Part shown: positions 32,801 to 44,946 of the stretch, piece by piece
Layout of the letters: each line of letters starts with the position of its first letter
How positions within the stretch are numbered: position 1 is the first letter of the stretch
Source of the DNA: Ophiodon elongatus
Lineage: Eukaryota > Chordata > Actinopteri > Perciformes > Hexagrammidae
Direction of reading: 5' to 3'
Length of the DNA: 64,000 nt
Assembly: GCA_016806645.1 (NCBI GenBank)
Contig: JACSYO010001013.1
Location: 1,860,001 to 1,924,000, forward strand
Position numbers and translations under genes: made by a program
Notes under the pieces: generated by a model
The model's database searches: none
What the model was told of the DNA's origin: nothing
What the model saw: the letters and a program-made list of their open reading frames with translations, nothing else

Positions 32801-34766
32801 TAACATGTTGTTTTTCACATATTCCCTCCCTCCCTCTCAGGAAAATAGATATTTTCTGAGCACTTGTATTATGCAGCTTGTTTGTCTGCCGGCTTAGTAC
32901 CATTAGTCTTTATTCAAACAGTTACTTTAGAGGACAATTTTGTTGCAGCTTGACATGAAATATCTCAGAGAGGTCCCATTACTAATTTTGGTCTGTGGTG
33001 CTGTGTTTCATAAGTGCACTGTCCTCGTGCGTTTTTGTATTTTGTTTCAATGTCTTTGTTATGCCTGTCATGCCGCTATTTATTATTGTAGTGTGTCATC
33101 CAGAAGAAATCAACTCTGCAGCCTCGTCCTATAATTGTTATAATACACAGAGAACCTTGAGACAGACAGAGAGAGAGATGAATATTTCCATTTCATTCAG
33201 AAAATTAGCAAAGCCAGTGCAACCAGAGGATATAGGATAAGAGACAGCGGGGCGCTATTAAAAAGCAATGAATAATTGAAAATGTCATTTCCATCCATCA
33301 CATATCCAAGACTTAAACTCCCTCCCGTTCCCTCCCCAAGGTGTGCATCAATCTAAATCAAACCATGAATCCATCTGAGCTATAATATGTGATATGTTGG
33401 AGGAGAGCACATTTTCTCTGAAGACTGTCAGCGCCGAACAAAAGAGTTAGAGGTTTTCATCAGACATAGAGATAAAAATAAAGACTTAGACTCAAATGTA
33501 TTTTTAACTGACTGCTTTAGGCTCAAAAGGCTGGTTGATAAAAGCTAGTTAACATCTGTTTTAGCTCAAACATTGTGGAACAAACTCCCATCAGTATCAC
33601 TGATTTTATTATTTTGTTGGATGTAAATTCAAGTTTCTTATTAACTTTGTTTCATCTCTTTTCCTCATCATTTGTAAATAATGAAATAGATAAATAGATA
33701 AGAAACATTACCACTGTTTGAATACTGGTTACTCAAATGATGTTCATTATAGTTACTTTACAGGTCAAGATTTTACATACAAAAGATATGATAAGCTCAT
33801 TTTGATGTATTGTTATTGATTAAACAACAATCAAATTATTTGATGTAAGATTGTACTGACACATCAAATCATAATAATAATATTATTATTATTAATAATA
33901 AGAATAAAATAATGCTATAACACTCAAATTGTGCTGCTTTTACCTTTGATACTTTATGTACAGTTTAACAATAGTGCATACGTACTTGCAGCCTTGTATA
34001 CTTCTTTTAAATGCTGGACTTTTACTCGTAAATAAGTAAGTTCATTTTACATTGTGGTATTGGTTATTTCACTTAAATAAAGGGTCTGAATACTTCCTCC
34101 ACCGCCGCTAAATGATGCTTAGTAATGCTATTATTATTTTAATTATGTTGTGATGATATAAATACAGGGAATGATTGTAATTAAAATGTATTAGCTGTAT
34201 AATATCATTCATAATAGGCTACTATTATATATCTATAAAGCATTTATCACCCAATATAGAGACTTGATGTACATTTTCTCCCATGGAGAAGTAATATTAT
34301 AATATTAATATTATATTATATGCACGTTATATATATTATATTATATAGGTTATATAGGGACCTATGGTGTATTTGTTACTTCATATCAGTCCACTACAGA
34401 CCAGTGTTCTTGCACTTTGATACATTTTAATTTGATGACACATTGATAGATGACAATAATATTGCTGTACCCTAACGTTTTGCTGTGAGTTTGACCCTGG
34501 TGGCCCAGCGTGCAGGTGACACTTGTAAACTTGTGAATGAGTGTGTATGTCTCACCCTCAGTGCAGCAGGTCCTCCACAGACCGGAGTGGGTCAGGACCT
34601 CCTCGTTCTTGCGCACGGTCTCGTTGTCGTTCAGGTTCTTGGAGCGGCAATTCCCGCGGGAGTACAGCCAGTAGTCCGTGCCCACGGCGATGGTCATGAG
34701 GCTGAAGGCGCAGAAAGCCCCCGCCGTGGTCAGCAGCATCATCACACCGCGGTTACACAGCCTCAT
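29815..34766 (-). CDS. cacng3: CACNG3, TARP gamma-3 AMPA-receptor auxiliary subunit (complete, 4 exons)
   Basis: Four-pass membrane protein of the claudin/TARP family. It controls trafficking and gating of AMPA receptors at synapses and is named a calcium-channel gamma subunit by homology. Exons: 34556-34766, 30738-30821 (84 nt), 30495-30635 (141 nt), 29815-30380. Together 333 aa. TM1 MMLLTTAGAFCAFSLMTIAV. The first extracellular loop has DYWLYSRGNC, an NET glycosylation site and the family signature SGLWRTCC. TM2 SLFPILSVGLLFLGGVCVAA; TM3 within VILSAGILFVSAGLSNIIGI; TM4 SFYFGALSFVLAEMVGVLAV. It ends RRTTPV, the class I PDZ ligand that binds PSD-95. RSKNLNDNETVRKNEEV matches CACNG3 better than CACNG2/4/8. 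The exon 2 donor was placed at C/GTGGGT because it restores LLRAVRASS. The cytoplasmic tail differs strongly from mammals (see findings). Confidence 0.96.
30450..30486. repeat. (TG)n microsatellite next to the cacng3 exon 3 donor
   Basis: In transcript orientation this is a (CA)n run with CG interruptions, starting 8 nt after the exon 3 GT. Confidence 0.95.
30822..34555 (-). other. cacng3: cacng3 intron 1
   Basis: About 3.7 kb, AT-rich, containing the MITE above. No exon, tRNA or other gene seen inside. Confidence 0.8.
31769..32484. mobile_element. MITE-like element, 716 bp, in cacng3 intron 1
   Basis: Left end CACTCAGAAAAAAAGGTGC and inverted right end CACTCTTAGAAATAAGGGTTC. The interior is made of many short variants of GGTTCTA / AACCCTTT in both directions, so it is highly self-complementary. 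Similar CACTCTTAGAAA-ended elements are common in fish genomes. A possible ACAA duplication flanks it. Longest open frame 109 codons, composed of these repeats, not a protein gene. Confidence 0.65.
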
Positions 34767-35248
34767 GTCGGCCCAGCCGCCTCCTCCTCCTCCTCCTCCT
34801 CTTCCTCCTCCTCCACAGCGAGGAGTCCTCCAGCGGACGGAGACCAGCGGGCTTTAGAAACTGTTAAAAACTTTCCCCCGGTGTCTTCTCTTTGTGTGGA
34901 TCCATTCGGCGGAAGGAAACTCAGGTTTTGTGCACATCTTCTGCAACCTAAGCTATAGGCCCCGCTCGTGGAGTTGGACAACTGTGTGCAGGTTTCCCCC
35001 TCAGCCACATGCACAAGACTATAAGTTCACTAAGTTGGGAAGTTTTGTCAGAAGTACAGTTGAAGAATTAGAGATGAAACACAGGCCGAGGGGCGAAAAG
35101 TGGGGAGAAAAAAAACAAAAACAAATCCTCAATAAAACAAAAAGTTGTTCGGAGAAAACAGCAGCAGCAGCAGTAGCGCTCCTCTGGACACCATCTAGTT
35201 TGTTGTAGCTCGACTCTGTGTGGCTAACTGCGGGATGATCCCGCCCTC

Positions 35249-35250
<2 letters not shown>
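34767..35250 (-). promoter_or_regulatory. cacng3: cacng3 5'UTR / promoter region
   Basis: Sequence upstream of the cacng3 start. A (GGA)n run lies directly before the ATG (34785-34815 on plus as CCT repeats), followed by moderately GC-rich DNA. No TATA box or start site fixed. The long (TG)n at 35252-35341 bounds it. Confidence 0.45.
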
Positions 35251-35251
<1 letters not shown>

Positions 35252-35325
<74 letters not shown>

Positions 35326-35341
35326 TGTGTGTATGTGTGTG
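35252..35341. repeat. (TG)n microsatellite, 90 bp
   Basis: Almost pure TG repeat about 0.5 kb upstream of the cacng3 start codon, possibly within its promoter. Confidence 0.97.
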
Positions 35342-35401
35342 TTTCCTGTCACTGAGCATCATGGACGAACCTGTAGCCTGAAACCAGTTCAGTTCAGCAC
35401 C

Positions 35402-35436
35402 ATGGACAGCGGCGCAGTGGCGCTCATGTTAAAATG
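35402..35436 (+). CDS. Candidate first coding exon of an unidentified divergent gene
   Basis: An ATG in strong Kozak context (AGCACCATGG) starts MDSGAVALMLK. After one further base it meets a good donor, AAAT/GTGAGT. The segment is GC-richer than its surroundings and lies head-to-head with cacng3. I do not recognise the peptide. Without splicing it runs on for only 22 more codons to a stop. It could be chance. A possible continuation on the same strand is the open frame at 36.7-37.1 kb. Confidence 0.3.
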
Positions 35437-36420
35437 TGAGTTTTCAGAAGTCTGGGGTTTACTTTACTTTCTTCGTTTATATGAACGTATATATAAAACA
35501 TGAACTATGGTTAAATCATGCTTTCCATAGTAATGTTAGTATAATAAAGAAAGCCACATAACGTACTGCATTATTATGCACTAATCCAATAATCACCGAT
35601 AATTTCCGAGAATTGAATATAAAAAAAAATGATGGACAACCAATTGAAACTATTTACAATGTCAACAATGAGCTTACAAACTTAATAAGTAATGTTAATG
35701 TGTCTTTAGTAAGAGTGTCATCTTTTACTGCATTATCTTTGATTGAAGGTCAGTTAGAAGAATTATGTGAAATAACATTCAAAAAGTGTTTTTAATCAGA
35801 AAATGTATAGTAATAATAATAATAATGTTGAAATAGTACAACAGGTAATATGTCAGCTGATCAATGAGGCTGCCTGCCTTCTCCTCCGTACATGTAAATG
35901 AGGTGAATAAGATATTACGTGGACACACTTTTACAATATTTTTAAAACTTTAAATAAGGTACAACTAGACATTATTTTCTGAGGACCTTTTGATTGATAT
36001 CTTAGCGGTTTACTCAATACATGTTCTTCATATTAACATCATCATCAGGTTCACATCCACCAGTAAATGCGAGAGAAGCGGTCTAAGGAGAGTCCAGGCT
36101 CCTCATCATAAATGAATACGAGTTAATTACCATATGAATATTTAAGGCTTTGAATATAAAGTGAGCATCTGTGAAGAAACCAAAGCAATCAGCATCGGAA
36201 AAGATGGTTGAAGAGAAAAAATATTGGAATGCAGTTCACACACTTACCCACCACACATTCACATAATAGAAAACATAAAGAATCTGAACCACTGATTAAA
36301 ACCAATGAGAGAACAATGAAACTTAATTTTGATTAGTTGTTGAAATCAATTATCAAGCAAAATGGCAAACATTAGATTCTGCTTCTCACCAGTTGATTTG
36401 CTGCTAATGATAATGAAAAA

Positions 36421-36480
36421 AATATATATATATACATATACAGTATATATATATATATACATACATACATATACACACAC

Positions 36481-36531
<51 letters not shown>

Positions 36532-36545
36532 TACACACACACACA
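36421..36545. repeat. Compound (TA)n/(CA)n microsatellite
   Basis: Blocks of TA repeats alternating with ACAC and CATA motifs, flanked by AT-rich DNA. Confidence 0.95.
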
Positions 36546-36693
36546 TCCACAAACATATATACATATATCTTTTTCGATCTATGTTCATATATATAAATAT
36601 ATACTTATTAAAACAGACTATTTTTAATAAGGTAGATTTCTTTAAAGTTATTGTGAGGAACTTTTTATAAAACCAAGTCTCAATTTAATAGTG

Positions 36694-37102
36694 ATGAATC
36701 AGCGAGATCAGCCCAAATCATGCAGGATCACCAGAAACTCCTTCAGCTCAGAGTCCAGCTCAGAGTCCAGCTCAGACTCCAGCTCAGACTCCAGCTGGGC
36801 CTCTGGCAGGGACCAGCCCACCTCAGACGGACCCATCTGGCCTCGCTGTCGCCTTCGACCTGCAGCCGCAATTCCGGTGGGAGGAGAGCTCCGCGCCCGG
36901 CAGCGGCAACTCCCCCTCCGGCCGGGAGCAGAGCTTCGCTTTGCTGCGCCGCCGCCGGTCCCCGCTGGGAGCCAACACAAACACCACACTGCTAGAGGTC
37001 CCCGCCCTGTTGCTGGAGGGAAGGGAGGCACAGGAGAACCAGAACGTGGACATCGCAGGGAAGACTCTCAGACCTCGCTGCAGTAATATTAGTTTTTCCT
37101 GA
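36694..37102 (+). CDS. Unidentified coding-like open frame (possible terminal exon)
   Basis: A GC-rich island of about 400 bp in AT-rich DNA. One plus frame is open from the stop at 36692-36694 to a TGA ending at 37102, without an ATG. It reads SPETPSAQSPAQSPAQTPAQ, then GLAVAFDLQPQFRWEESSAP, ALLRRRRSPLGANTNTTLL and EVPALLLEGREAQENQ, ending RPRCSNISFS. Codon choice in this frame (CTG, GAG, AAC, CAG, GTG) looks coding. An acceptor-like AATCATGCAG precedes GATCACCAGAAA at 36723. The two other plus frames and one minus frame are also long, which is expected of GC-rich DNA and lowers certainty. I recognise no family. Confidence 0.35.
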
Positions 37103-38811
37103 AGGGACTCTGGTGCTCAGAAAGACAGATTTGTCTGCAGCGACTGACAAAAATCAAAACACAAAATGAAGTTCCTCATAGCAGCTTTTGATGAAAACAG
37201 ATGCCGTAGTGATGTGTCATCCGTTATGTACAGCTGAGTAAAATACAAGAGCCACAGTTACTGAAATGGTATAATGATAATTCACTTTAATGGAGGTATC
37301 ATACTGTAAGTGTCTGTCACGCGCAGGTAAATATGGCGCATGCAACACGTATACTGTCCTGTTACACAATTCCTTCAGGTTGCTTTATAAAAGTTGCCCT
37401 TTTCCCCACAACCCCTTCTTCTTTTCCGGCCTTTTGCATAGTAAACAGTTTATTCTCCCCTCCTTTGCCCTCTCCCTCTTTTATTACATCTCATTTTCCA
37501 TTTCTTTTCCTCCTTAAATTGTAGAAGTGAATGTGAGTTGGGGACAGAGGAGGAAGAGGAGGACAAAGGGGGATATAAAAAATGGGAAAACAAAGTAAAA
37601 AGTGACAGCTGAGTGTCGGCAGAGATAAAGAGCAGAGAGAAAGTGAGATGGGGCTGTGAAGAATACTATAGAAGTGTATTATAACATGACAAACACTTCT
37701 AGCTCTAGATCCCATTCCTATTTACACATACACTGAAACACAAGTCATACAGAATTATTACATCTACTTTATATATTAATTTCACAGAATCTCATATTTT
37801 CTCGTCAAGGATAGTGAAACAGTGTTTGCACCACGCTTTGTAAAGCAAACTCTTTAGCATATTTCGACATTATTAGAGACACAGCATTCGAAGTGAAAAC
37901 AAAAAAAGAGCATGGATATTTCAAAACTGACTTGCATCGATAAATTCAAGACACCAGAGGTTTTCTTTTCCTCCTCCATGATGTCAAACGCAAATCTTAA
38001 GGGAACTACTGTACCAACAGATATGGCATGCATAGAGGAGCTGCACCACAACGACTGTATAGGCCTAGACAGCACTAAACCACTGCGTACACAGTGCCAT
38101 AGAGGAAAGAGAAAGAGAGAGATTAAGCAAGAGAAAAAGACTGAGACATTTTTAAATATCGCTGCCAAACAGGCATTTGGGGGGAGGGTGGTGGGGGGGG
38201 GGTTCTTCTTCTTCTTTTTTTTTGCATCAATTCGGAAGACGAGACGTGTTTAAGACTAAGTTCAGGACTAACTTAGACATGAGGTTATAAATCAGGACTT
38301 TCAAAAAAAAAAACTTCCTTCCCTCCAAACCGCAGCCTGCACAGATGTGTGTGTATGTATGAGTGCATATATGACATATTGATCATGGAATGTTCATGAC
38401 GCAATGTTTACAGGCCGAAGAGAATCAAGTAAACAAATGCACACGGTTGTTGATCGATAAGGGCACGTACACACAGTTACACATTCACTATGAATCTGTA
38501 TTGACCAGCTCACCACGAGGACCTGTGAATACTACACATGCCTGGAGTTTTCGGGAGACTTGCCATGTTTGACGATGTGGTCACTGGTCAAACTCAGTCC
38601 CAGCGTGACCAACCAGCAGCGAAAGCCATTGCGGTGGTTTATAATTATTGTCCAGTTAAGATGCTGGTGTGGGTTGAGATTCATGAGACGTAGCGGCTTT
38701 AGCCTCAGTGGTGGTGATGAGATGCCGGATGAGTCCTTGATGGCTGTGTAACTGGGCTGTATGGATTGGAGTAAAGTCTCGTTCGGGCTGCGTCTAACCA
38801 ACAGGAGCTCT
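37103..38811 (-). other. prkcb: Probable 3'UTR of the prkcb betaII transcript and flanking DNA
   Basis: Follows the betaII stop codon in transcript direction. AATAAA hexamers on the minus strand occur near 37,485 and 37,454, giving a 3'UTR of about 1.3 kb. No coding exon seen. Confidence 0.45.
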
Positions 38812-38964
38812 TCAGACTTGTATGATGAATTCGGGGTTGGTGTAAGAGAAGCCTTGAAACTCGTTCTGGTCCAGATTCATAATGAAGAGCTTGTCTGTGG
38901 GCGTCAGCTCCACCGCCATCTTGGTGAACTCCTTGTCGAAGTTGCCGACGTCACGGCGAGATTT
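38812..38964 (-). CDS. prkcb: prkcb betaII-type V5 terminal exon
   Basis: Acceptor TTTCGCAG, then KSRRDVGNFDKEFTKM, the turn motif VELTPTDK and the hydrophobic motif FQGFSYTN, ending PEFIIQV and TGA at 38814-38812 (50 codons). It matches mammalian PKC-betaII (DKEFTRQPVELTPTDKLF). Located about 5.1 kb downstream of the betaI-type exon in transcript order. Confidence 0.95.
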   Translation of the reverse strand, partial: KSRRDVGNFDKEFTKMAVELTPTDKLFIMNLDQNEFQGFSYTNPEFIIQV

Positions 38965-41565
38965 CTGCGAAAGAGAGAGAGAAGAAGGAGAAAGAGAGAA
39001 CGTGAACTTAAAAAAAATTAAGCTGGAGTGAATTTGTACAGCGGTTAAAAAGGCAAGTTCAGAAAGAAGAAGGTTGACAACAAGCAAAAAGAGCAACTCT
39101 CCCATAGAGGCACAAAGATGGAGGATGGAGAAGGAGGGAAGGGAGGATTTATAGTTCCAGCACAGAAAGACAATCATCTGCAGAGGTGGGACAAAGTCAT
39201 TGTCTTCCAAGTCGACTCAAGTCCCAAGACAAAGTCCTAAATGTTCGTTATAGATTCCTAAATCATCATCTTAATGCAATTTTAAATCTGTAAGCAGTTA
39301 GTACAGTACATTTAAAAAAATATATTTATATTTGTATGAATGACTTTTAAAATGGGCATTAATTACTTTCAAGAAAAAGCTAAATGACCAGTTGTATCTT
39401 ATTCTGTTTTCTCTTCAGGGGACCAAAATCCTCAAATGCAGCTCATCCATCATGCAAAAAGCTTAGAAAATGTTCATATTATTTTTACATTAAATAAAAA
39501 AAATTAAATGGTAAAAAAAAAAAAAAGAGAGAAAAGATTACATTGGAAGATAATCACTTTTGGCCAAAAGAAGTCTCAAAATAGCTTTTAGCATATGAAC
39601 TTCTGAATATATATTTGCACAAAATAAAACTGTGGATCTGAGAAACTTTAATTTCTACAGCTAAACACAAATTGTTGTTGTCAAGGCTAATTTTGGTAGT
39701 CTTTAAAAACGGTGCAACATGTAAGATCTAGCCAGAATTTTTGTTTAAAACAAAAAAAATGAACTAAGATCATCAACGGAAAAGGTTACAGTTTTGCCAT
39801 TATGTCAAAAAAGACGTCTTTGTATTGCGTTACAGGGAGAGCTACTGAAATGAACATGCTAAACAGCTAGCCGCGGTAGCTTCTAACGTTTTTTCCAAAC
39901 CGCTTAAGATGAAGCCACACCCTCTTCTGTATGACTGTTTCTGCCACGTTCTGACCATAAAATTGATAAAATAATTAGCTAGCTAGCACACCCTGCGGCC
40001 CCTCCACCTCACTCCCCAGTGCTGGCAGACTACTTCACCGGGAGGAGAGCGGAGGGAAGCTCCGGAGACGGACCTTCAGGTGCCGGCTGTAGCAACTCGA
40101 ATTGAGTCAGTGCCTGAGGTCACAGCCTTTGGGCTTATTTTTCTGTGTAGCATGAAAGCATGGTGGAATTAGCAAACTACCTAGCTAACTAGCCAGCCGA
40201 TAAATGAGTACAATTTATCAACTTAATGCTTCATCCACACACACCATCCGATTCACACACAGCCAATCACAGCACAGGCGACGCTGCGTCCAGCGTTCGT
40301 CACATGGAAGTGGGCGTGGGCCGTCAAGTCTTGTAATACCACTTGTAACTTCTTTGTTAGACTTTCAGACCCTTTGAGCAACTTTATTTCTAAAAAGCAA
40401 CTATGAAAAAGTGAGAAATGTAATATTTTGTCATTTATTCCTGTGCATGCTGCTTCCAGTAATCTCTGTTAACACTAGCGCTGCTGCTGGGTCTAACCTG
40501 TGCAACTGTCGGGGCAGTCACCTGGGATACATCTTACACATTGCAACTTTAAATGTACTTTGTACTTTTTTTTATAGTATCCGTGTGGCAAAGTTTTGGA
40601 ACAGAATGTATATTATTGTTTAAGTAAACCTTTACAAAATATATATTTGTACCATTAAGTGAATATATTAAATGTGAAAAAAATAAAAAATAATATGAAG
40701 ATTTGCATCGGAGGAATTTGGTCACCTGACCTGAGCGTTTATAAAATACGAGTTATTGCTACAACCCTGCAAAGTTCAGTTTGCACACAAATTATTGTTA
40801 TGAGACAGACTTTTGTGAACCCGTCATTGAAGTCTAAGGGAAGTCATGTGTCTCTTGGCATTGCTGAGTCTCAGTAGAGTCTAGTCCACACCTCTGATCA
40901 TCTGTAAATGGTGGCAGCACCAGTCTAGACTCAGAAACACACCTCTGATTCCACACAGGAGGGGGGGGGGAGGAGGAGTTAAGTCGACAAAAAAAACAAA
41001 CACACCCTGTCGACAAAACCCAGAAACAGTCAAAAGATGAAAAAAAGACCCACCGAAACATTTCAACAGCACAAATGCAGAAAGATCCAAGACAAACCTC
41101 CGCAGCCAGAGAGAGAGGAAACGTTCCAGTACAAAACAGACATGGATCGATAAAACAGACCAGCTGCAGATCAGAGCAAATCACAACCGGAAAAGGATTT
41201 CACACGGGGAGGTGAAGCAGTGAGCCCCAGGCAAGAAACATGTATCACACACGTCACGTCACACACAAAGCATTCAGTTTCCTACCTCCTCCTTTTTGTC
41301 TCATCACAGGGCTTCCAGCTGAAATGAGGAGGGAAACTTTCCCACCTTTACCACCGGTCCACGAACTCAACACTAATTCAGCTCATTTTTGTGAACGAGG
41401 CAGATGTGACGCTGCGGATTTTATTGCTGCAATGTGTGTTTGTTTTGTGGATGACATTTTATTATTACCCTCCTACAGAGCTTTTATAAGCGGTACAAAA
41501 CAATAAATGAATGAATGGTTGATAACACACTATAAAGTAATGTATCATGTGATCGGTAACGGGTG

Positions 41566-41614
<49 letters not shown>

Positions 41615-44600
41615 TACATGGAAACTATAACACAGTTGAAAAAATATCAAATTTAGATTAATGTTTTGTTACACATATGTTTTATAAATATTTTCTCTCA
41701 GTCCACGGATGAAGGCCATGACATGCAGCTGAAAGCTCAGGCAGACATTTTGAATTTTTGGTCAAACTACGTTTAGATAAGGACTTTAGTTTTTTGAAAA
41801 GCAATCTAATATCGTTATTTCTAAATCGCTGTAGTTTTTTTCTGTGCTCACAAAGTAATTGCTGTTTTACTTTGATACAATCACAAAGGTAAGAAATTAC
41901 AAAAAGCAGAACGCTGGCTGACTGACACCTTTCAACAGAGACTGTAATTACAGTCATCAGCGAAGCTAATACCAAAACATTTTCAGAAGTCCGATGAATT
42001 GGAGATTGACGTTTTTAGGCTTCGTTTTTTTGTACAAATTGAAGACATAACGTGTTAGCGCTTTCCCCCTTTCCAGTTAATGCTCAGCTAAACTAAGCCA
42101 GCCGTCTCCTGCCTCTATAGCTTAGCTTCCAGATATGACGAACAAGAGTTGAACTGATCTTCTTACAGAGCACGTCACCAAATAAGAAGTGTTACCCTTT
42201 TGGGTGCAGCAGCAGTAACAAGGCAGACACAGCAGAAGTAGTCTGGTAGGCACCAGTGAGTATATTATCAGTTTCCAGTCATACAGGACAATTACACAAT
42301 CCACAGAAGCATCTCTCTCATCCAGAACAATTTATCCAAATACCTCTCTGATATAGAACTCCAAATATATCTATATTTTTTTCCTCATCATCTCTCTCCT
42401 TATGTCACCATTAAGTACACACCATTACGATCATCACAATAAACGCTCACTTTTTCCACCTGGCAGAATCAATCGTCTTAATCAGCGAGCATATTTGTGC
42501 ATCTGTGACGTCAACATGGTGATACGAGCTCAAAGAACAAGATTTGACACATTGTTACAACCCTGCATCGTTACACAGTTACAAAAAGATAACACAACCG
42601 GCCTCACAATGAAACACGCGTCTTCATTCATTTTATACAAGAAAATGACTTTCCGAGGGTTTTTGTATTGTCGGAGGACAGATAAGCAATGCATATTCTA
42701 ATAATTACAAATGTACTGCAAAATGGCACAAGATGGCTGCCCTTCATCACAGTTGTTGAGGACAATACTTTTCCACATCCTCATGATTCTGAACCCTATT
42801 TAATTTTTTTTGGCACTTTTGGACATCCTAACAAAACTACCAGGTTCACAAGACTCGTCTGATGTGAAATTCTCCCAATAAATGTTGTTTACAAGTGAAG
42901 AGATATGTCATTAAAACACAGTGTAATGTGGTGAATGTTTTGATTATTGAGTAATAAAATTTCAGTCAAAAATCACTAACTTGACGCAGACTTACACTCT
43001 TGCTGGCTGCATGTATAAATACGTCTATCCTCTGACTGGTTAAAAATGAAATCAGCAAAAATGTTAAGCTCATCACAACACTGACTGAACAGAAAGTGTA
43101 GAAGTATTTGGTCCTATATAAAATATAAAGTCAACATAGGGAAACTGATCGGTACTCAAACAATCATAGCAAAGCAATTGGTCAGTTTTCACTTACATTG
43201 TATGTATATTACCAAATATGTGACCATAGCACACGCATCAATATTACCGATAGGTCGTCATACTCAATACGCAATCACAGGGATGGTGACACGGAGACAG
43301 AGCAGGTTCAGGTCGGCCCTGACGTCGGACCCCGGCCTGAACCTGCTGGTGTGAGCAGCCGTGCGGCATTCAGGAGCGAGCAACAGTTCTGCACTGAAGA
43401 TAAAAATACAGCCGGTTGAGCTGATGTGCTAAACCACAGTAAACTGAAAACAGTGTCTCCTACTGGCAACTTGACACGTGAATATCTGAGTTTGAGCACC
43501 TGTATGCATTTGCACCTGAACGTTATTTGGAGAAATTGTTTTCTGGGAAATACGCTTATTTGTCAGTTTGAGTTAGATGAGAGTATTGATACCAACCGTA
43601 TGACTGGAGATACAGAGCTGGAGCCAGGAGGCAATTAGCTTAGCTTAGCATAAAAACTAGAAGCCGGGGGAGAAACAGTTAGCCTCGCTCTCCTCAAAAA
43701 TACAGCTACTAGAACTGAAGTTTACTAATTAAGACATTTTATCTAATTTATTTAATACACATATGAAGAGAGTCGAACAACAACAAGATGTGTTTTTTAA
43801 AAAGGTGAAGACTCTCGAGCTGTTTCCCCCTGCCTCCAGTTTTTATGCTAAGCTAGGCTAATCGCCTCCTGGCTCAAGCTCCTTACCCTACACGCAGACA
43901 TGAGATTGATATCGATCTTCTCATCGAGGTCTCCGGAAAGAAATGTATTTCCCAAAATGTTGAACTATTCCTTTAACGTTTCACCCTGCCCAATGCAGCC
44001 TGGATATGACATCATGGTGAATTTGTTTTGTTTGTTTTTAATGTATGTTTCCGAGGTGTCGGGGATTACTAGTGTAGCCCAGTGATATGTGGCGTGGTCA
44101 GTGAGTTGTGTGAGGGTACTCAGGGTTAACAAATGAGAAGTCTTGGAATTCTTCCTGGTCCAGGTTGGATATAAGCTCCTGATCTGGGGGGGTCAGCTCG
44201 GGGGGGTGGCGCGTGAAAAAGCGATCAAAGTTCTCTGCATCACGCCCACACTGCCGTGGAGAGGAAAGGAGAGGAGAAAGAGATGGGAGGGGGGTAGAGG
44301 GGGGCGGGGATGGAGTGAGTTTGATGAGGGATGTGAGGAAAAAAAGGACAACAACAAAGGACAAGGAGAAAAAAGAGAAATACAACTAAAACATGGCATC
44401 AACCAATCAAATCACTCACAGCCGAAACTGTGGATTTCCATTGGTCCGCATGTGAGCCGGTGACATCTCAGCTTCATCATTGGTGATTACACTCACAAAT
44501 GTCGTCTAAACATTTCTCAGAGTAGTGACCAATGGTGGGTGATGGTTGGGTTCAGGGGATGAACGATGTAATCAATAACTTACCTTCACTAAGTATGTTA

Positions 44601-44876
44601 TTCCCTTTGATACTGTGACTCATGTCTAAGGTAATCAGTGAAGTTCAGATCATATTCAACAGTTATAAAAAGAGTAAGTGTGTGTAATATACTCACAGCT
44701 TTAGGTTTGAAAGGCGGCTGGACCTCTTTATTCTCCAGTTTTTCCCAATCTATGTAGCGGAAGAAGGCATGCTCCTTGATGTCTCGCTCCCCCTCTGGGC
44801 CGCAGCCCAGACGCTTACCTGGGTGCTTGGTCATCAGCTGAAATCACACACAGACATACAAGGTGAGAAGAGTTTG

Positions 44877-44946
<70 letters not shown>

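Larger units (their letters stand above)
38965..44097 (-). other. prkcb: prkcb intron between the two V5 exons
   Basis: About 5.1 kb, or betaI 3'UTR followed by intron. Contains a (TA)n repeat at 41573-41610, a palindromic MITE at 43521-43978, a strong short hairpin at 43302-43346 and interspersed-repeat debris around 39.2-40.3 and 42.0-42.1 kb. No separate gene recognised. Confidence 0.6.
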
